Source of the DNA: Marinifilum fragile JCM 15579
GTDB taxonomy: Bacteria; Bacteroidota; Bacteroidia; Bacteroidales; Marinifilaceae
Length of the DNA stretch: 64,000 bases
NCBI RefSeq assembly: GCF_001310955.1
Contig: NZ_BAZX01000019.1
Location: 22,170-86,169, forward strand
Direction: 5' to 3'
The translations under genes and the position numbers were made by a program. Shown here one piece after another: positions 8,974-18,105 of the stretch. Below the pieces are notes generated by a model, which saw nothing but the letters and a program-made list of their open reading frames with translations, made no database searches and was not told where the DNA came from. How positions within the stretch are numbered: position 1 is the first letter of the stretch; the number at the start of each line of letters is the position of its first letter.

Positions 8974-10009
8974 ATGAATAAATTTTTGATATTGTTCCTG
9001 CTATTGGTGTTTGTTGCATCTTGTTCGGGAAAAAAAGATGCGGAAGAATTAAGAGTATTACAGTTTAATATTTGGCAAGAGGGAACCCAGGTAGAAGGGG
9101 GATATGATGCCATTATTAACGAGATTATCAGGACGAAAGCTGATTTAATAGCTTTGAGTGAGGTTCGAAATTATAATGATACCAATTTGTCAGAACGATT
9201 GGTTGCATCCCTTAAGAAGAAGGGATTTGAGTATTATTCTTTGAAAAGTCAGGATTCTGGCATATTGTCGCGTTATCCCATTACGTTTCAGGAGGCTCTT
9301 TATCCTGTGAAAGACGACAGAGGATCAGTATACAAAGCACTTATTGATGTGAAGGGTGTTAAGGTTGCTTTCTATAGCGCTCATTTGGATTATAGAAATT
9401 GTGCATTGTACTTACCAAGAGGATATGATGGTTCAAGTTGGGAAAAACTGGATGTGCCTCAAACCGATTTGAATGTAATTAGAGAAGATAATCTGGCTTC
9501 AAAACGAGATGATGCTATTCAGGTGTTTTTGTCCGATGCTAAAAAAGAATTGGAAAAAGGAAGATTGGTTTTCTTAGGAGGAGACTTTAATGAACCTTCT
9601 CATAGGGATTGGGTGGAAGAAAATAAAAATTTATACGATCATAATGGAGTTGTGATGAAGTGGCATAATACTCTTTCTCTTGAAAATTCGGGTTTTATTG
9701 ATACGTACAGAGAAATATATCCTAATCCGATAAGTCATCCTGGTTTTACTTACCCTGCCGATAATCCTTTGGTTGATATTAAGCGTTTGGCATGGAGTCC
9801 CGATGCGGATGATAGAGATCGTATCGATTTTATTTTCTATTATCCCAATGCAAACCTAAGTTTAAAAGAGGTTACTATTGTTGGCCCCAAAGTCGGTAAG
9901 TCGAAACCAAAGAATTGAAGAAACATCTCAAGATGTTTTTCTCCAGCCATTGGATGTTTGGCCTACCGATCACAAAGCAGTATTGGCCACATTCAATTTG
10001 AAAAAGTAG
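8974..10009 (+). CDS. Endonuclease/exonuclease/phosphatase (EEP) family lipoprotein, frameshifted near the 3' end
   Basis: Lipoprotein signal (FVASCSG, lipidated Cys about 17), then an EEP fold: LQFNIWQEG, ALSEVR (catalytic Glu), SAHLDYR, GGDFNEPSHRDW and RIDFIFY. The frame ends at 9918, but the next frame continues as SVSRNQRIEETSQDVF and LDVWPTDHKAVLATF, which is the usual end of the family with the catalytic DH pair, through 10009. Removing one C from the CCCC run at 9885-9888 gives a 344-residue protein (GPKSVSRN). The family includes DNases, phosphodiesterases and sphingomyelinase-like enzymes; the substrate is unknown. Without the DH pair the product as written would be inactive. Confidence 0.87.
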
Positions 10010-10028
10010 TAACAGTTGAGAATATAAA

Positions 10029-10098
10029 ATTTCGAGGGAATGGATTGGGATGCCACATTGGTTATTATAGTGGAGAACTCAATCCATTCCCTTGAAAT
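10029..10098. other. 70-base hairpin between convergent genes
   Basis: ATTTCGAGGGAATGGATTG (10029-10047) pairs with CAATCCATTCCCTTGAAAT (10080-10098): 19 base pairs with one G-T wobble. The 32-base loop holds a further CCAC/GTGG pairing. No T run follows on either strand, so it is not an ordinary intrinsic terminator. It lies between the EEP gene and the end of the YedF-like gene. Confidence 0.75.
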
Positions 10099-10113
10099 AC
10101 TTCAGTTATGCTT

Positions 10114-10455
10114 TTAAAGATTAATCACCTTATCGGCATCGGCTTGAAGTGTTATAATGTCAGGCATGCTACCAACATTACCAACTTTTACTTTATCCAG
10201 TAAATTGTAATGATCAAGACAGGTTTTGCAGGCCAGCATGCTTACTCCTTTATTTGCCAGGTTTTGTAAACCTTCCAAGGCTGGAGAATCTTCACAAATC
10301 AACTTTACACCAGCATTGTAGAATACAATTATTTTTGGCAATCTGTTTTCTGCATCCAATAGTTTAAAGTAATTGGTAGCCAATTTTAAGCCCAATTCTT
10401 CGTTACCATTACCCATTCCATTTTGAGTAACTTGAATCAATGTATTTCTATGCAT
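10114..10455 (-). CDS. YedF-like DsrE-family protein (selenium metabolism)
   Basis: 113 residues of the DsrE fold, like the C-terminal part of YedF proteins that accompany SelD; the N-terminal TusA/SirA-like domain of longer YedFs is absent. Conserved features are QNGMGNGNEELG, FYNAGVKL and three Cys (54, 76, 79; CEDSPAL and ACKTCLDHY). It starts two bases after the selD stop, so the two are certainly co-transcribed. Its role in selenium handling is inferred from this pairing, which is widespread; the reaction is not known. Confidence 0.82.
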   Translation of the reverse strand: MHRNTLIQVTQNGMGNGNEELGLKLATNYFKLLDAENRLPKIIVFYNAGVKLICEDSPALEGLQNLANKGVSMLACKTCLDHYNLLDKVKVGNVGSMPDIITLQADADKVINL

Positions 10456-10457
10456 GA

Positions 10458-11498
10458 TTAATTTACGCTGATATAAGGTTCGTTACTGTTTATCCTTTCT
10501 ACCAATTTTCCAATTGGACTTAAATCAAATCCTTCTCTTTTAGCCAGACAGATAAACTCTTCAGTATGATTGTCGTCAACAGCAACCAATAAGCCACCAC
10601 TTGTTTGCGGATCGCAAAGTAATGCTTTCTGATCTTCGGTAATTTCACCAATTAAATGTCCGTATGAAGCCCAGTTTCTTCTTGTTCCCCCAGGAGTACT
10701 TCCTTTCTGAATCAATTCTTCCACGCCTTCAATTTTTGGGACATCATTGTAATTGATTACCGCATTTACATTACTTCCTTCACAGATTTCGCTTAGGTGA
10801 CCCAATAAACCAAAACCAGTAACATCAGTCATCGATTTGATGTATTCTTGCTCGCCAAATACAACGCCTACTTTGTTCAAGCTGCACATTAAATCAACTG
10901 CAATTTGATTGTTTTCGTGAGCAATTAATTTCTTTTTCTCAGCAGTGGTTAATACTCCAATACCAAGAGGTTTTGTTAGGAATAAGGTGCATTTTGGACT
11001 GGCTGTATTGTTTTTCTTTACTCTTTCGGTTGCAACAATTCCGTTAACTGATAAGCCAAAAACAGGATCGCCAATGTCGATAGAGTGTCCTCCTGCTAGT
11101 TGAATGCCAGCATTTGCACAAACATCTCTGGCGCCTTCAACTACTTTTTGCGCAATTTCGGTAGAAAGCTTCTCCAATGGCCAGGCAAGAATAGCTAAGG
11201 CCATAATTGGTTTACCACCCATTGCATAAATGTCACTTATGGCATTTGTAGCGGCAATTCGACCAAAATCGTATGGATCATCTACAATTGGAGTAAAGAA
11301 ATCGGTTGTACTAATCAGAGCTTGACCGTTACCCAAATCGTAAACTGCAGCATCATCTTTAGTATCGTTACCAACCAGCAAGTTCGGATTGGGAATTCTA
11401 GGTGTGCTGCTTTTTAAAATGCATTCTAAATCTTTCGGTGAGATTTTACATCCACATCCGGCTCCCGGACTAAACTGTGTCAGTTTCTTTGTTTCCAT
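10458..11498 (-). CDS. selD: Selenide, water dikinase (selenophosphate synthase)
   Basis: 346 residues, full length. Makes selenophosphate from selenide and ATP in the cytosol. The N-terminal catalytic segment GAGCGCK carries Cys at 17, equivalent to the catalytic Cys of E. coli SelD; it is Cys here, not selenocysteine. Other motifs are [23 protein letters not shown] (metal and ATP binding), [14 protein letters not shown] and [10 protein letters not shown]. It is paired with the YedF-like gene. selA, selB and the selenocysteine tRNA are not in the window, so whether selenophosphate goes to selenocysteine, selenouridine or a molybdenum hydroxylase cannot be told. Confidence 0.96.
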   Translation of the reverse strand: METKKLTQFSPGAGCGCKISPKDLECILKSSTPRIPNPNLLVGNDTKDDAAVYDLGNGQALISTTDFFTPIVDDPYDFGRIAATNAISDIYAMGGKPIMALAILAWPLEKLSTEIAQKVVEGARDVCANAGIQLAGGHSIDIGDPVFGLSVNGIVATERVKKNNTASPKCTLFLTKPLGIGVLTTAEKKKLIAHENNQIAVDLMCSLNKVGVVFGEQEYIKSMTDVTGFGLLGHLSEICEGSNVNAVINYNDVPKIEGVEELIQKGSTPGGTRRNWASYGHLIGEITEDQKALLCDPQTSGGLLVAVDDNHTEEFICLAKREGFDLSPIGKLVERINSNEPYISVN

Positions 11499-11619
11499 TG
11501 TTTTTGTAATCTGTTAAATTATCTGGCAAAGATATCACTTTTTAATAATGGTTGTCATTCAACTTCAGGTCTAATTTTTACAATATTTATTTGCTTGCGA
11601 TCAGTTAAATCTCTTAAAT

Positions 11620-12402
11620 TTGATATTTGTGAATTTACATGATAGAGGATTGAAAAAGTTTGCTCCTATAAAATATTTATTGCTGATTATTTGCGGTTTT
11701 GTAATGCAATCATGTGTTACACAGAATAGATATATGCAACCTGTAAATACTTACGATGCATTTACGTGTGTTAACGAAGTAGATGCAATTGAACAGTTGG
11801 AACTGCAAAAGCAGGGCAAACGAAAATTACAGATTTATTTGATTCGCCATGCCAAGCCTAATCTGAAAAAGAAACTGTTTTATTCAGCAGAAGAGGCTCA
11901 GCAGTATGTTTATGATTACAATTCAGTGCCAATTGTTCCCTTCGATCCGGAAATGGTAAAGGTAAATCTAAATCCTAACCATTTCATATATTGTTCCAAC
12001 TTGCCGCGTTCGCAAGAAACTGCATTGGCAATTTTTGGAAAGGATTATCCTGTAGTGTCCGATTCGATTTTCCGAGAATATGAAATTAAAGTGGTAAAAG
12101 CCAGTAGTATTATTAAATTGCCTTTGCCTATTTGGCAGTTTTTTAGCCGAGGGAGTTGGTTGTTAGGTTTTAACCACAAAGGAATTGAAAGTCGGAAAGA
12201 GACTAAACAAAGAGTGAAATATGCAGTTGAAAATCTGATAAAAGTTGCCGAAAAAGAAGAAACTGCAGTTCTAGTAGCTCATGGGATGTTGAACCATGGA
12301 TTGGAAAATCATTTGAAAAAACAAGGCTGGCAAGTCATTCAAAAAAACGGACAAGCCAACCTGGGGGCTACTATTTTAGTTAAGATTGTTGATTTAGAAT
12401 AG
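11620..12402 (+). CDS. Histidine phosphatase (phosphoglycerate-mutase superfamily) lipoprotein
   Basis: About 250-260 residues. A lipoprotein signal ends in FVMQSC. The catalytic signature is LIRHAKPN (phospho-accepting His 77 counted from 11620), with SNLPRSQETAL and a second His in LVAHGMLNHG. Phosphatases of this superfamily act on many small phosphoesters; being envelope-anchored it is probably a secreted acid-phosphatase-like enzyme. No ATG fits the start: TTG at 11620, GTG at 11629 and TTG at 11650 are all possible, and the last gives the neatest signal peptide. It converges with the O-methyltransferase gene, five bases apart. Confidence 0.8.
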   Translation: MIFVNLHDRGLKKFAPIKYLLLIICGFVMQSCVTQNRYMQPVNTYDAFTCVNEVDAIEQLELQKQGKRKLQIYLIRHAKPNLKKKLFYSAEEAQQYVYDYNSVPIVPFDPEMVKVNLNPNHFIYCSNLPRSQETALAIFGKDYPVVSDSIFREYEIKVVKASSIIKLPLPIWQFFSRGSWLLGFNHKGIESRKETKQRVKYAVENLIKVAEKEETAVLVAHGMLNHGLENHLKKQGWQVIQKNGQANLGATILVKIVDLE

Positions 12403-12406
12403 AAAA

Positions 12407-13048
12407 TTATTTTTTTCTAATCATCATCAATCCATGACGGATAGGAAGCATTAAATTTTCCACTCTCTCGTCTTTTTGTATGAATTCATTGAATGCAAGA
12501 ATGCCTTGAGTTTGCTTGTCTTTCGATTCAACGTCTTCCAAAACCTTACCATCCCACAAAACATCGTCAGCCAAAACAAAACCTCCTTGCCTTAATTTTG
12601 GAAATATTGCCTCAAAATATTCGGTGTACTGTCTTTTATCGGCATCAATAAAAACCAAATCAAATTCTTCTGCAATATTTGGAATAATGTCTAAAGCCTC
12701 ACCAATGTGGAATTCTATTTTGTTCTCGTAACCCGATTGTTTGATAAATTTGCGAGTGAAGTATTCCAATTCATCATTGCAATCAATGGTGTGAATTATA
12801 CAATCATCTGATGTTCCCATAGCCATGCTGATTGCCGAGTATCCAGTATAAGTTCCAATTTCCAGAATACGATTAGGATTCATCATTTGACAAATCATCT
12901 TTAGAAATTTACCCTGCATATGTCCAGAAAGCATTCTTGGGCGAAGCATTTTAACATGTGTCTCCCGAGTAAGATCCTTTAAAATTTGATCTTCTGTTTC
13001 AGTATGTGTTAGGATGTATTCCTCCAGCTCTTTATTAATCTCCAACAT
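12407..13048 (-). CDS. Class I SAM-dependent O-methyltransferase (caffeoyl-CoA OMT-like)
   Basis: 213 residues, typical of the bacterial catechol/caffeoyl-CoA O-methyltransferase family. Visible are the SAM motif ILEIGTYTGYSAISMA (about 61-76), the metal-binding FIDADKRQY and VLADDVLWDGKV, and a basic C-terminal IRHGLMMIRKK. These enzymes methylate catechol-type hydroxyls using Mg2+; the native substrate of the Bacteroidota versions is unknown. It lies two bases after the M16 peptidase stop, on the same strand, so the two form an operon. Confidence 0.9.
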   Translation of the reverse strand: MLEINKELEEYILTHTETEDQILKDLTRETHVKMLRPRMLSGHMQGKFLKMICQMMNPNRILEIGTYTGYSAISMAMGTSDDCIIHTIDCNDELEYFTRKFIKQSGYENKIEFHIGEALDIIPNIAEEFDLVFIDADKRQYTEYFEAIFPKLRQGGFVLADDVLWDGKVLEDVESKDKQTQGILAFNEFIQKDERVENLMLPIRHGLMMIRKK

Positions 13049-13050
13049 GA

Positions 13051-14271
13051 TTATTTATACATCAAAGTGGTTAATCGGTCTTTATTCAAAATTTCGTTGG
13101 CAACCTCAAGTAATTGTTCCGCTGTTATCGATTCAATTTTTTGGTAAATCTCCTCTAAAGAATCAACTCGATTGTAAAGAAGGTAAGTTTTGCCAACATT
13201 AAGCATTAAATTCTCGTTGTTTTCTGATGAAATGGCAATTTGTCCAATCATCTGATTTTTTGCCTTGGTCAACTGACCAGGCCCCAATTTTTTTGTGCAA
13301 AGCAAATCCATTTCTTTGTGAATTAAACTTAAACACTTGTCCAAGTATCCCTTATCGGTACCAAAGTAAATGCTAAAAACTCCTGTGTCAGCGTAAGAGG
13401 TATAGTTGGCTTCTATGTTGTAAGCCAGTCCGTGTTTTTCACGCAGGGAGAGATTTAGACGAGAATTCATCCCCGGACCACCCAGTATATTCGTTAAAAG
13501 TGATAATGGAATTCTGCGATCATCATTGGCATCGTATGCTACATTTCCTAAAACACAATGTCTTTGATAGGTGTTTTTAACCAAAGTCTGAGTTCTTGGC
13601 TTATAAGAATTTGGCCTTTTCCTTTTGTCGACACGTAAGTTTTCAGCAATTCCTCCAAAATACCTCTCAACCATCTTAACCAATTTCTTGAAAGGAATAT
13701 TTCCTACAGAACTAATTACCATCTGATCTGTGTGATAATTGTTTCTAATAAAGTTTAAAATATCCTCACGTTTAAAAGCTTTGATATGCTTAGGTGTTCC
13801 TAAAATATTTCTTCCAATTGGATCTTTTTTGAAAATTAATTCCTCAAAATCATCAAAAATAAGTTCGGAAGGAGAATCTTTATAGGAATTGATTTCGTCA
13901 AGAATTACCTCTTTTTCTTTTTCCAGTTCTTTTTCAGGGAAAATAGAATTGAAGGTGATATCGCTTATTAGTTCAAGAGCTCTTTTGTAATCCTTATCCA
14001 AAAAAGTAGTGTAAATGCATGTTTCCTCTTTTGTGGTGTAGGCATTTAGTTCCCCACCTACATCTTCCATACGGCTAAGTATGTGATATGCTTTACGTTT
14101 TGTTGTTCCTTTAAACACAACATGCTCTATAAAGTGAGCAATTCCCCATTCATCCTCTTTCTCATCACGGGAACCGGTATTCAAAATAATTCCGCAATGG
14201 GCAACACTTGCCTTAACTGGTCGGTGAATTAACCGGATACCATTTGATAATGTGTAAGTTTCGAATACCAT
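13051..14271 (-). CDS. M16 family zinc metallopeptidase (pitrilysin/processing-peptidase type)
   Basis: 406 residues, one M16 catalytic domain plus its inactive partner domain. The inverted zinc motif HFIEH is at 46-50, with the downstream glutamate in EKEVILDEI near 126. The C-terminal half carries NILGGPGMNSRLNLSLREK and the usual GLAYNIEANYTSYADTGVFSIYFG substrate-side region. No signal peptide is seen, so it is probably cytosolic, like the YmxG/PqqL-type single-chain members. Substrates are unknown. Co-transcribed with the O-methyltransferase downstream. Confidence 0.92.
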   Translation of the reverse strand: MVFETYTLSNGIRLIHRPVKASVAHCGIILNTGSRDEKEDEWGIAHFIEHVVFKGTTKRKAYHILSRMEDVGGELNAYTTKEETCIYTTFLDKDYKRALELISDITFNSIFPEKELEKEKEVILDEINSYKDSPSELIFDDFEELIFKKDPIGRNILGTPKHIKAFKREDILNFIRNNYHTDQMVISSVGNIPFKKLVKMVERYFGGIAENLRVDKRKRPNSYKPRTQTLVKNTYQRHCVLGNVAYDANDDRRIPLSLLTNILGGPGMNSRLNLSLREKHGLAYNIEANYTSYADTGVFSIYFGTDKGYLDKCLSLIHKEMDLLCTKKLGPGQLTKAKNQMIGQIAISSENNENLMLNVGKTYLLYNRVDSLEEIYQKIESITAEQLLEVANEILNKDRLTTLMYK

Positions 14272-14350
14272 ATACTTTTTTATTAGGCTGCAAAGGTAAC
14301 AAGAAGTTTAGAATCCGATTAAAATTCCTTTCTATTTTTCTTGATTTTAT

Positions 14351-14380
14351 TTGGTGATGTAAATTTTTTACGTACTTTTG
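14351..14380 (+). promoter_or_regulatory. Promoter of the tandem tRNA-Phe genes
   Basis: TTG at 14351 (-33) and TACTTTTG at 14373-14380 (-7, TAnnTTTG) are separated by exactly 19 bases, the Bacteroidota optimum. The first tRNA begins 19 bases further on. Confidence 0.75.
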
Positions 14381-14398
14381 CATCGCTCAAGTAAAGAG

Positions 14399-14471
14399 GG
14401 TACCATAGCTCAGTTGGTAGAGCAATGGACTGAAAATCCATGTGTCCCTGGTTCGATTCCAGGTGGTACCA
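14399..14471 (+). tRNA. tRNA-Phe (GAA), copy 1
   Basis: Full cloverleaf: acceptor GGTACCA/TGGTACC, D arm GCTCAGTTGGTAGAGC, anticodon arm ATGGACTGAAAATCCAT with GAA anticodon, T arm CCTGGTTCGATTCCAGG, discriminator A. The CCA end is not encoded. Identical to the other two copies. Confidence 0.97.
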
Positions 14472-14503
14472 CAACTTTTTTCTTCGAGTAATTAATACCA
14501 AGG

Positions 14504-14576
14504 GGTACCATAGCTCAGTTGGTAGAGCAATGGACTGAAAATCCATGTGTCCCTGGTTCGATTCCAGGTGGTACCA
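14504..14576 (+). tRNA. tRNA-Phe (GAA), copy 2
   Basis: Identical to copy 1 and 32 bases downstream of it. Directly followed by a terminator hairpin. Confidence 0.97.
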
Positions 14577-14582
14577 CGAAAA

Positions 14583-14612
14583 AAGCCGATCAAACGATCG
14601 GCTTTTTTGTAT
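14583..14612. terminator. Terminator after tandem tRNA-Phe
   Basis: AAAAAAGCCGATC-aaac-GATCGGCTTTTTT, symmetrical enough to work on both strands: it ends the tRNA unit and lies just beyond the minus-strand S41 peptidase stop. A similar hairpin follows tRNA copy 3. Confidence 0.9.
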
Positions 14613-14622
14613 CTTAAACTTT

Positions 14623-15921
14623 TTAGTTTGCGTCAATCAATAAATCAAATCCTTTCTTTTTAAACTCTCTCTCGGTTATAGATAAAGATTTGGCTGCAGT
14701 AATAGCTGGGAAATTACCTTGGTTAATGTATTGGAGTGCTGCTTGAAGATTGCTCTCCTCGGGATCACCAAAATCACGACTTAAATCGTCAGAAATTTCA
14801 AAATCAACAGGAATTCCATCAAAATAATCTCCTTCATCATTTGCATTGGTAATCGAAAAACTAATTGGGACAATGGCCAAATTAAAGTCAGGTTCTTCAA
14901 AAACATACATTCCTACAGGTTTTCCATGCGTTTTACTGCCAATTAAAATTACGTTATCATTGCCTAAATATGGTTTTAAACCATTAATTACCATTTCGCT
15001 GGCCGATGCAGTTCTGTCTGTTGTAATTATGAAAACTCTTTCAAAACTATAGGCAGATGATTGGTTGCTAAAGGCATATGTGAAATTTTCATCACTTTTG
15101 GAATCATTATGGAATACTTTGGAGTAAATTTTTCCTTCGTAAAGATTTCCAGTAATTAAACTTGAAAGCTGATTTGATATGGTTGTACTACCTCCACCAT
15201 TGTAGCGTAAATCCAAAACCAATTCTTTTGCCGCATTGGTTTTAAAATAATCAAAAGCTTCATTCAAGGCATCTTCTGAACTTCCCAGAAAACTATCAAA
15301 TGCTAGATAAGCTACATTTGTACCTTCGTAATTAATTACCTCTCTTTTTAGTACCGAGTTTTGATCTATTTCCTGTTGACTTGCGGTAATTTCCTTTTGT
15401 TCTCCTAAATTGTTTTCAAATATAAATGTTGAAGTATTCTTATCTAATTCATTCAAAACATCATCTTCAGTTAAATCTGCAATATTTAGTCCGTTGATGT
15501 TTATCAATTTCCATCCTCGGGTAATTCCTTTTGAAGCAAGGGGAGATTCATCGAAAATCAATTTTACTCTAAGGTTATCTTCTGAATCATATTTGAATGC
15601 CAAACCATATCCTTTATATGTTCCGTTTTCAAGATATGCAATCAATGCATCAAGGTTAGCAATATAGCTCCATCTATCTTGGTTCACTAGTAGGTCTTCA
15701 AAATATTTATTTACATCCGAATAGCTGGAAGAATTGATATTGGGTAGTTCTTCATTCCACAAATACCATTCACTCATTGTTTTGTCGATAGTTTCGTAAA
15801 TGGTTTTGGTTTCTCTTTCATAGTTATTATTGTCATCATCGCTGCAGGCAATAATAAATGAAGAGAAGATAAAAAGAGAAAGGAAAAACTTAAATGATTT
15901 GAATAATCTATTTTCAGTCAT
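14623..15921 (-). CDS. S41 family (C-terminal processing type) peptidase lipoprotein
   Basis: 432 residues. A lipoprotein signal ends in FIIAC (Cys 26), followed by an acidic DDDNNN linker. An N-terminal helical part (YETIDKTMSEWYLW) precedes a PDZ-like domain (DESPLASKGITRGWKLININ) and the S41 protease domain, with LDLRYNGGGSTTISNQL and the catalytic serine region TDRTASASEMVINGL. Such lipoproteins are numerous in Bacteroidota and are thought to degrade or process envelope proteins. The gene lies between tRNA-Phe copies 2 and 3 on the opposite strand. Confidence 0.92.
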   Translation of the reverse strand: MTENRLFKSFKFFLSLFIFSSFIIACSDDDNNNYERETKTIYETIDKTMSEWYLWNEELPNINSSSYSDVNKYFEDLLVNQDRWSYIANLDALIAYLENGTYKGYGLAFKYDSEDNLRVKLIFDESPLASKGITRGWKLININGLNIADLTEDDVLNELDKNTSTFIFENNLGEQKEITASQQEIDQNSVLKREVINYEGTNVAYLAFDSFLGSSEDALNEAFDYFKTNAAKELVLDLRYNGGGSTTISNQLSSLITGNLYEGKIYSKVFHNDSKSDENFTYAFSNQSSAYSFERVFIITTDRTASASEMVINGLKPYLGNDNVILIGSKTHGKPVGMYVFEEPDFNLAIVPISFSITNANDEGDYFDGIPVDFEISDDLSRDFGDPEESNLQAALQYINQGNFPAITAAKSLSITEREFKKKGFDLLIDAN

Positions 15922-16118
15922 CGATTTGGAGATTTAGTGATTAATGAACGGATATAAAAATAACAAAAACTATACCTATTATTTAAACGAGCCATAAGAA
16001 TACGTATTGCATAAAAAATAAATATTTGAAATTAATCTAAATTGCGACGAAAAAATTGATTTTGAAGTATTTTCAGAAATGTATTTGCATTTTTCGTAAG
16101 TGTGCATCATAAATTATT

Positions 16119-16147
16119 TTGTAGAAAAGGATTTTTGCTTACTTTTG
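16119..16147 (+). promoter_or_regulatory. Promoter of tRNA-Phe copy 3
   Basis: TTG at 16119 and TACTTTTG at 16140-16147 are 18 bases apart. The -7 box is the same octamer as for copies 1 and 2, and lies 17 bases before the tRNA. Confidence 0.7.
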
Positions 16148-16164
16148 TAGCACCAAAAACAAAG

Positions 16165-16237
16165 GGTACCATAGCTCAGTTGGTAGAGCAATGGACTGAA
16201 AATCCATGTGTCCCTGGTTCGATTCCAGGTGGTACCA
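16165..16237 (+). tRNA. tRNA-Phe (GAA), copy 3
   Basis: Identical over all 73 bases to copies 1 and 2, about 1.6 kb downstream of them. CCA is not encoded. Confidence 0.97.
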
Positions 16238-16268
16238 CGAAAGCCGATCATTTGATCGGCTTTTTGTA
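16238..16268 (+). terminator. Terminator after tRNA-Phe copy 3
   Basis: GCCGATCATTTGATCGGC followed by TTTTTG. The stem is the same as in the terminator after copy 2, which shows the tRNA and its terminator were duplicated together. Confidence 0.88.
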
Positions 16269-16395
16269 TTTTATTGAGAAGAAGACTTCCCTATTCGTGT
16301 TTTTTCTCAATTTCTGATACTTATTCTGTTCGTCTTTGAACAATTTTCAAATTACAAACGTTTTCGATCTAAAATAAAGACTCTCAATTGTCTAA

Positions 16396-16430
16396 GTGCT
16401 TTTTTTATTAGAATTAATAAGATATTTTTG
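16396..16430 (+). promoter_or_regulatory. Promoter of gpmI
   Basis: TATTTTTG at 16423-16430 is a good -7 box (TAnnTTTG), about 50 bases before the ATG. The -33 region (GTGCTTTTTTT) is weak. Confidence 0.5.
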
Positions 16431-16479
16431 CATGACTAAGATCAAGTAAAACAGAATTTAAGATATAAAATACTTTAAA

Positions 16480-18009
16480 ATGGCAGATAGCAAAAAAGCT
16501 TTATTGATGATCCTTGACGGATGGGGGATCGGGGACAAATCGAATGCAGATGTGATTTCTTCAGTTGCAACTCCTTATATGGATAGCTTATTGGAAAAAT
16601 ATCCAAATTCGCAATTGCAAGCTGCAGGCAGATTTGTTGGGTTACCTGAAGGACAGATGGGTAACTCAGAAGTAGGTCACTTAAATATTGGAGCAGGACG
16701 TGTTGTTTACCAGGATTTGGTAAAAATCAATATGGCTGTTGAGCAAGATACTCTAAAGGATAACGAGCAAGTTGTTAAAGCATTTACTCACGCTAAAGAA
16801 AATGGAAAGAAAGTTCATTTAATCGGTTTGATTGGTGATGGTGGAGTTCATTCTTTAAGTAAGCACGCTTTGGCTCTTTGTGATGCTGTAAAAGCATTTG
16901 GAGTGGAAGATGTATTCGTACATGGTTTAACGGATGGACGTGATACTGACCCTAAATCAGGATTGGATTTCGTTAAGACTTTCGTAAATGATATTACAAG
17001 CAAAGGAACAGCAAAATTTGCTTCTTTAATTGGTCGCTACTATGGTATGGATCGCGATAGTAACTGGGATCGTGTGAAGTTGGCCTACAATCTTTACACT
17101 AAAGGTGAAGGTAAAGCTACTACAGATGTTGTTGCTGCTATCGAGGAATCATATGCAGAAGGTGTAACCGATGAGTTTATCAAACCAGTTGTGGTGGTTG
17201 ATGAAGCTGGTGCTCCTTTGGCTAAAATCGAAGAAGGCGATGTAGTGATTTGTTTTAACTTCCGTACCGACCGTTTGCGTCAAATGACAACTGTATTCAC
17301 TCAGGAAGACAAGCAGGAATTCGGAATGCATACCATGAATGTGGAGTGGTACACAATGACTTGTTACAATGCTAACTTTAAAGGTGTGAATGTAATCTAC
17401 GATAAGGAGAACGTTCAGAACACAATGGGTGAAGTTGTGTCAGCAGCTGGTAAGAAGCAAATTCGTATTGCTGAAACTGAAAAGTATGCTCACGTAACAT
17501 TCTTCTTCTCAGGCGGTCGTGAAGATGAGTTCGAAGGTGAAAGCCGTTTATTGGTTGCATCTCCAAAAGTGGCTACTTACGATCTTCAACCAGAAATGTC
17601 AGCTCCTGAAGTTGCAGATAAAATTACCGCTGAGTTGAATGCTCAATCGGCAGATTTTGTTTGTTTGAATTTCGCTAATGGCGATATGGTTGGACACACA
17701 GGTGTGTATGAAGCGATTTCAAAAGCTGTTCAGGCTGTAGACAAGTGTGTAGAACAAGTTGTTGAAGCTGCAAAAGCAAACGGATACGATGTAATCATTA
17801 TTGCTGATCATGGCAATGCTGATTTTGCAGTAAATGCTGATGGTTCTCCAAATACAGCTCACTCATTAAATCCGGTTCCTTGTATTTGGGTAACTGAAAA
17901 TCCAAAAGAATTGGAGAATGGTATTTTGGCTGATGTTGCACCAACTTTGTTGGATATTATGGGCATTGAGAAGCCAGAGGATATGACTGGAAAATCTTTG
18001 ATAAAATAA
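16480..18009 (+). CDS. gpmI: 2,3-bisphosphoglycerate-independent phosphoglycerate mutase
   Basis: 509 residues, full length. Interconverts 3- and 2-phosphoglycerate in glycolysis and gluconeogenesis. The alkaline-phosphatase-type metal sites are seen: [10 protein letters not shown] at the start, catalytic Ser 63 in [36 protein letters not shown], and the C-terminal IADHGNAD and TAHSLNPVP. It stands alone with its own promoter and terminator. Codon use is ordinary and close to that of other highly expressed genes here. Confidence 0.98.
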   Translation: MADSKKALLMILDGWGIGDKSNADVISSVATPYMDSLLEKYPNSQLQAAGRFVGLPEGQMGNSEVGHLNIGAGRVVYQDLVKINMAVEQDTLKDNEQVVKAFTHAKENGKKVHLIGLIGDGGVHSLSKHALALCDAVKAFGVEDVFVHGLTDGRDTDPKSGLDFVKTFVNDITSKGTAKFASLIGRYYGMDRDSNWDRVKLAYNLYTKGEGKATTDVVAAIEESYAEGVTDEFIKPVVVVDEAGAPLAKIEEGDVVICFNFRTDRLRQMTTVFTQEDKQEFGMHTMNVEWYTMTCYNANFKGVNVIYDKENVQNTMGEVVSAAGKKQIRIAETEKYAHVTFFFSGGREDEFEGESRLLVASPKVATYDLQPEMSAPEVADKITAELNAQSADFVCLNFANGDMVGHTGVYEAISKAVQAVDKCVEQVVEAAKANGYDVIIIADHGNADFAVNADGSPNTAHSLNPVPCIWVTENPKELENGILADVAPTLLDIMGIEKPEDMTGKSLIK

Positions 18010-18035
18010 AAGATTGTAACCGTATATAAAACATT

Positions 18036-18071
18036 CCGTACTATCTTTGCACGATAGTGCGGATTTTTTTA
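18036..18071 (+). terminator. gpmI terminator
   Basis: CCGTACTATC-tttgcac-GATAGTGCGG (one G-T wobble) followed by ATTTTTTT. Confidence 0.85.
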
Positions 18072-18105
18072 TTCGTATAACTGATACAATTTAAATAGGG
18101 AAATA

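Noticed and set aside
10458..11498. Selenocysteine codon in selD
   Set aside because: The active-site position is a Cys codon (GAGCGCK), with no in-frame TGA.
14319..14636. Open frame on the minus strand with a repeated segment (WYHLESNQGHMDFQSIA) that looks like a repeat protein
   Set aside because: It is the antisense of the two tandem tRNA-Phe genes plus terminator; the repeat is the tRNA duplicated.
16102..16317. 71-residue frame containing TIAQLVEQWTENPCVPG
   Set aside because: It reads straight through tRNA-Phe copy 3, a well-known kind of spurious protein.
18042..18049. TATCTTTG as a promoter -7 box for the DUF3109 gene
   Set aside because: It lies inside the gpmI terminator stem and loop, which explains it better.
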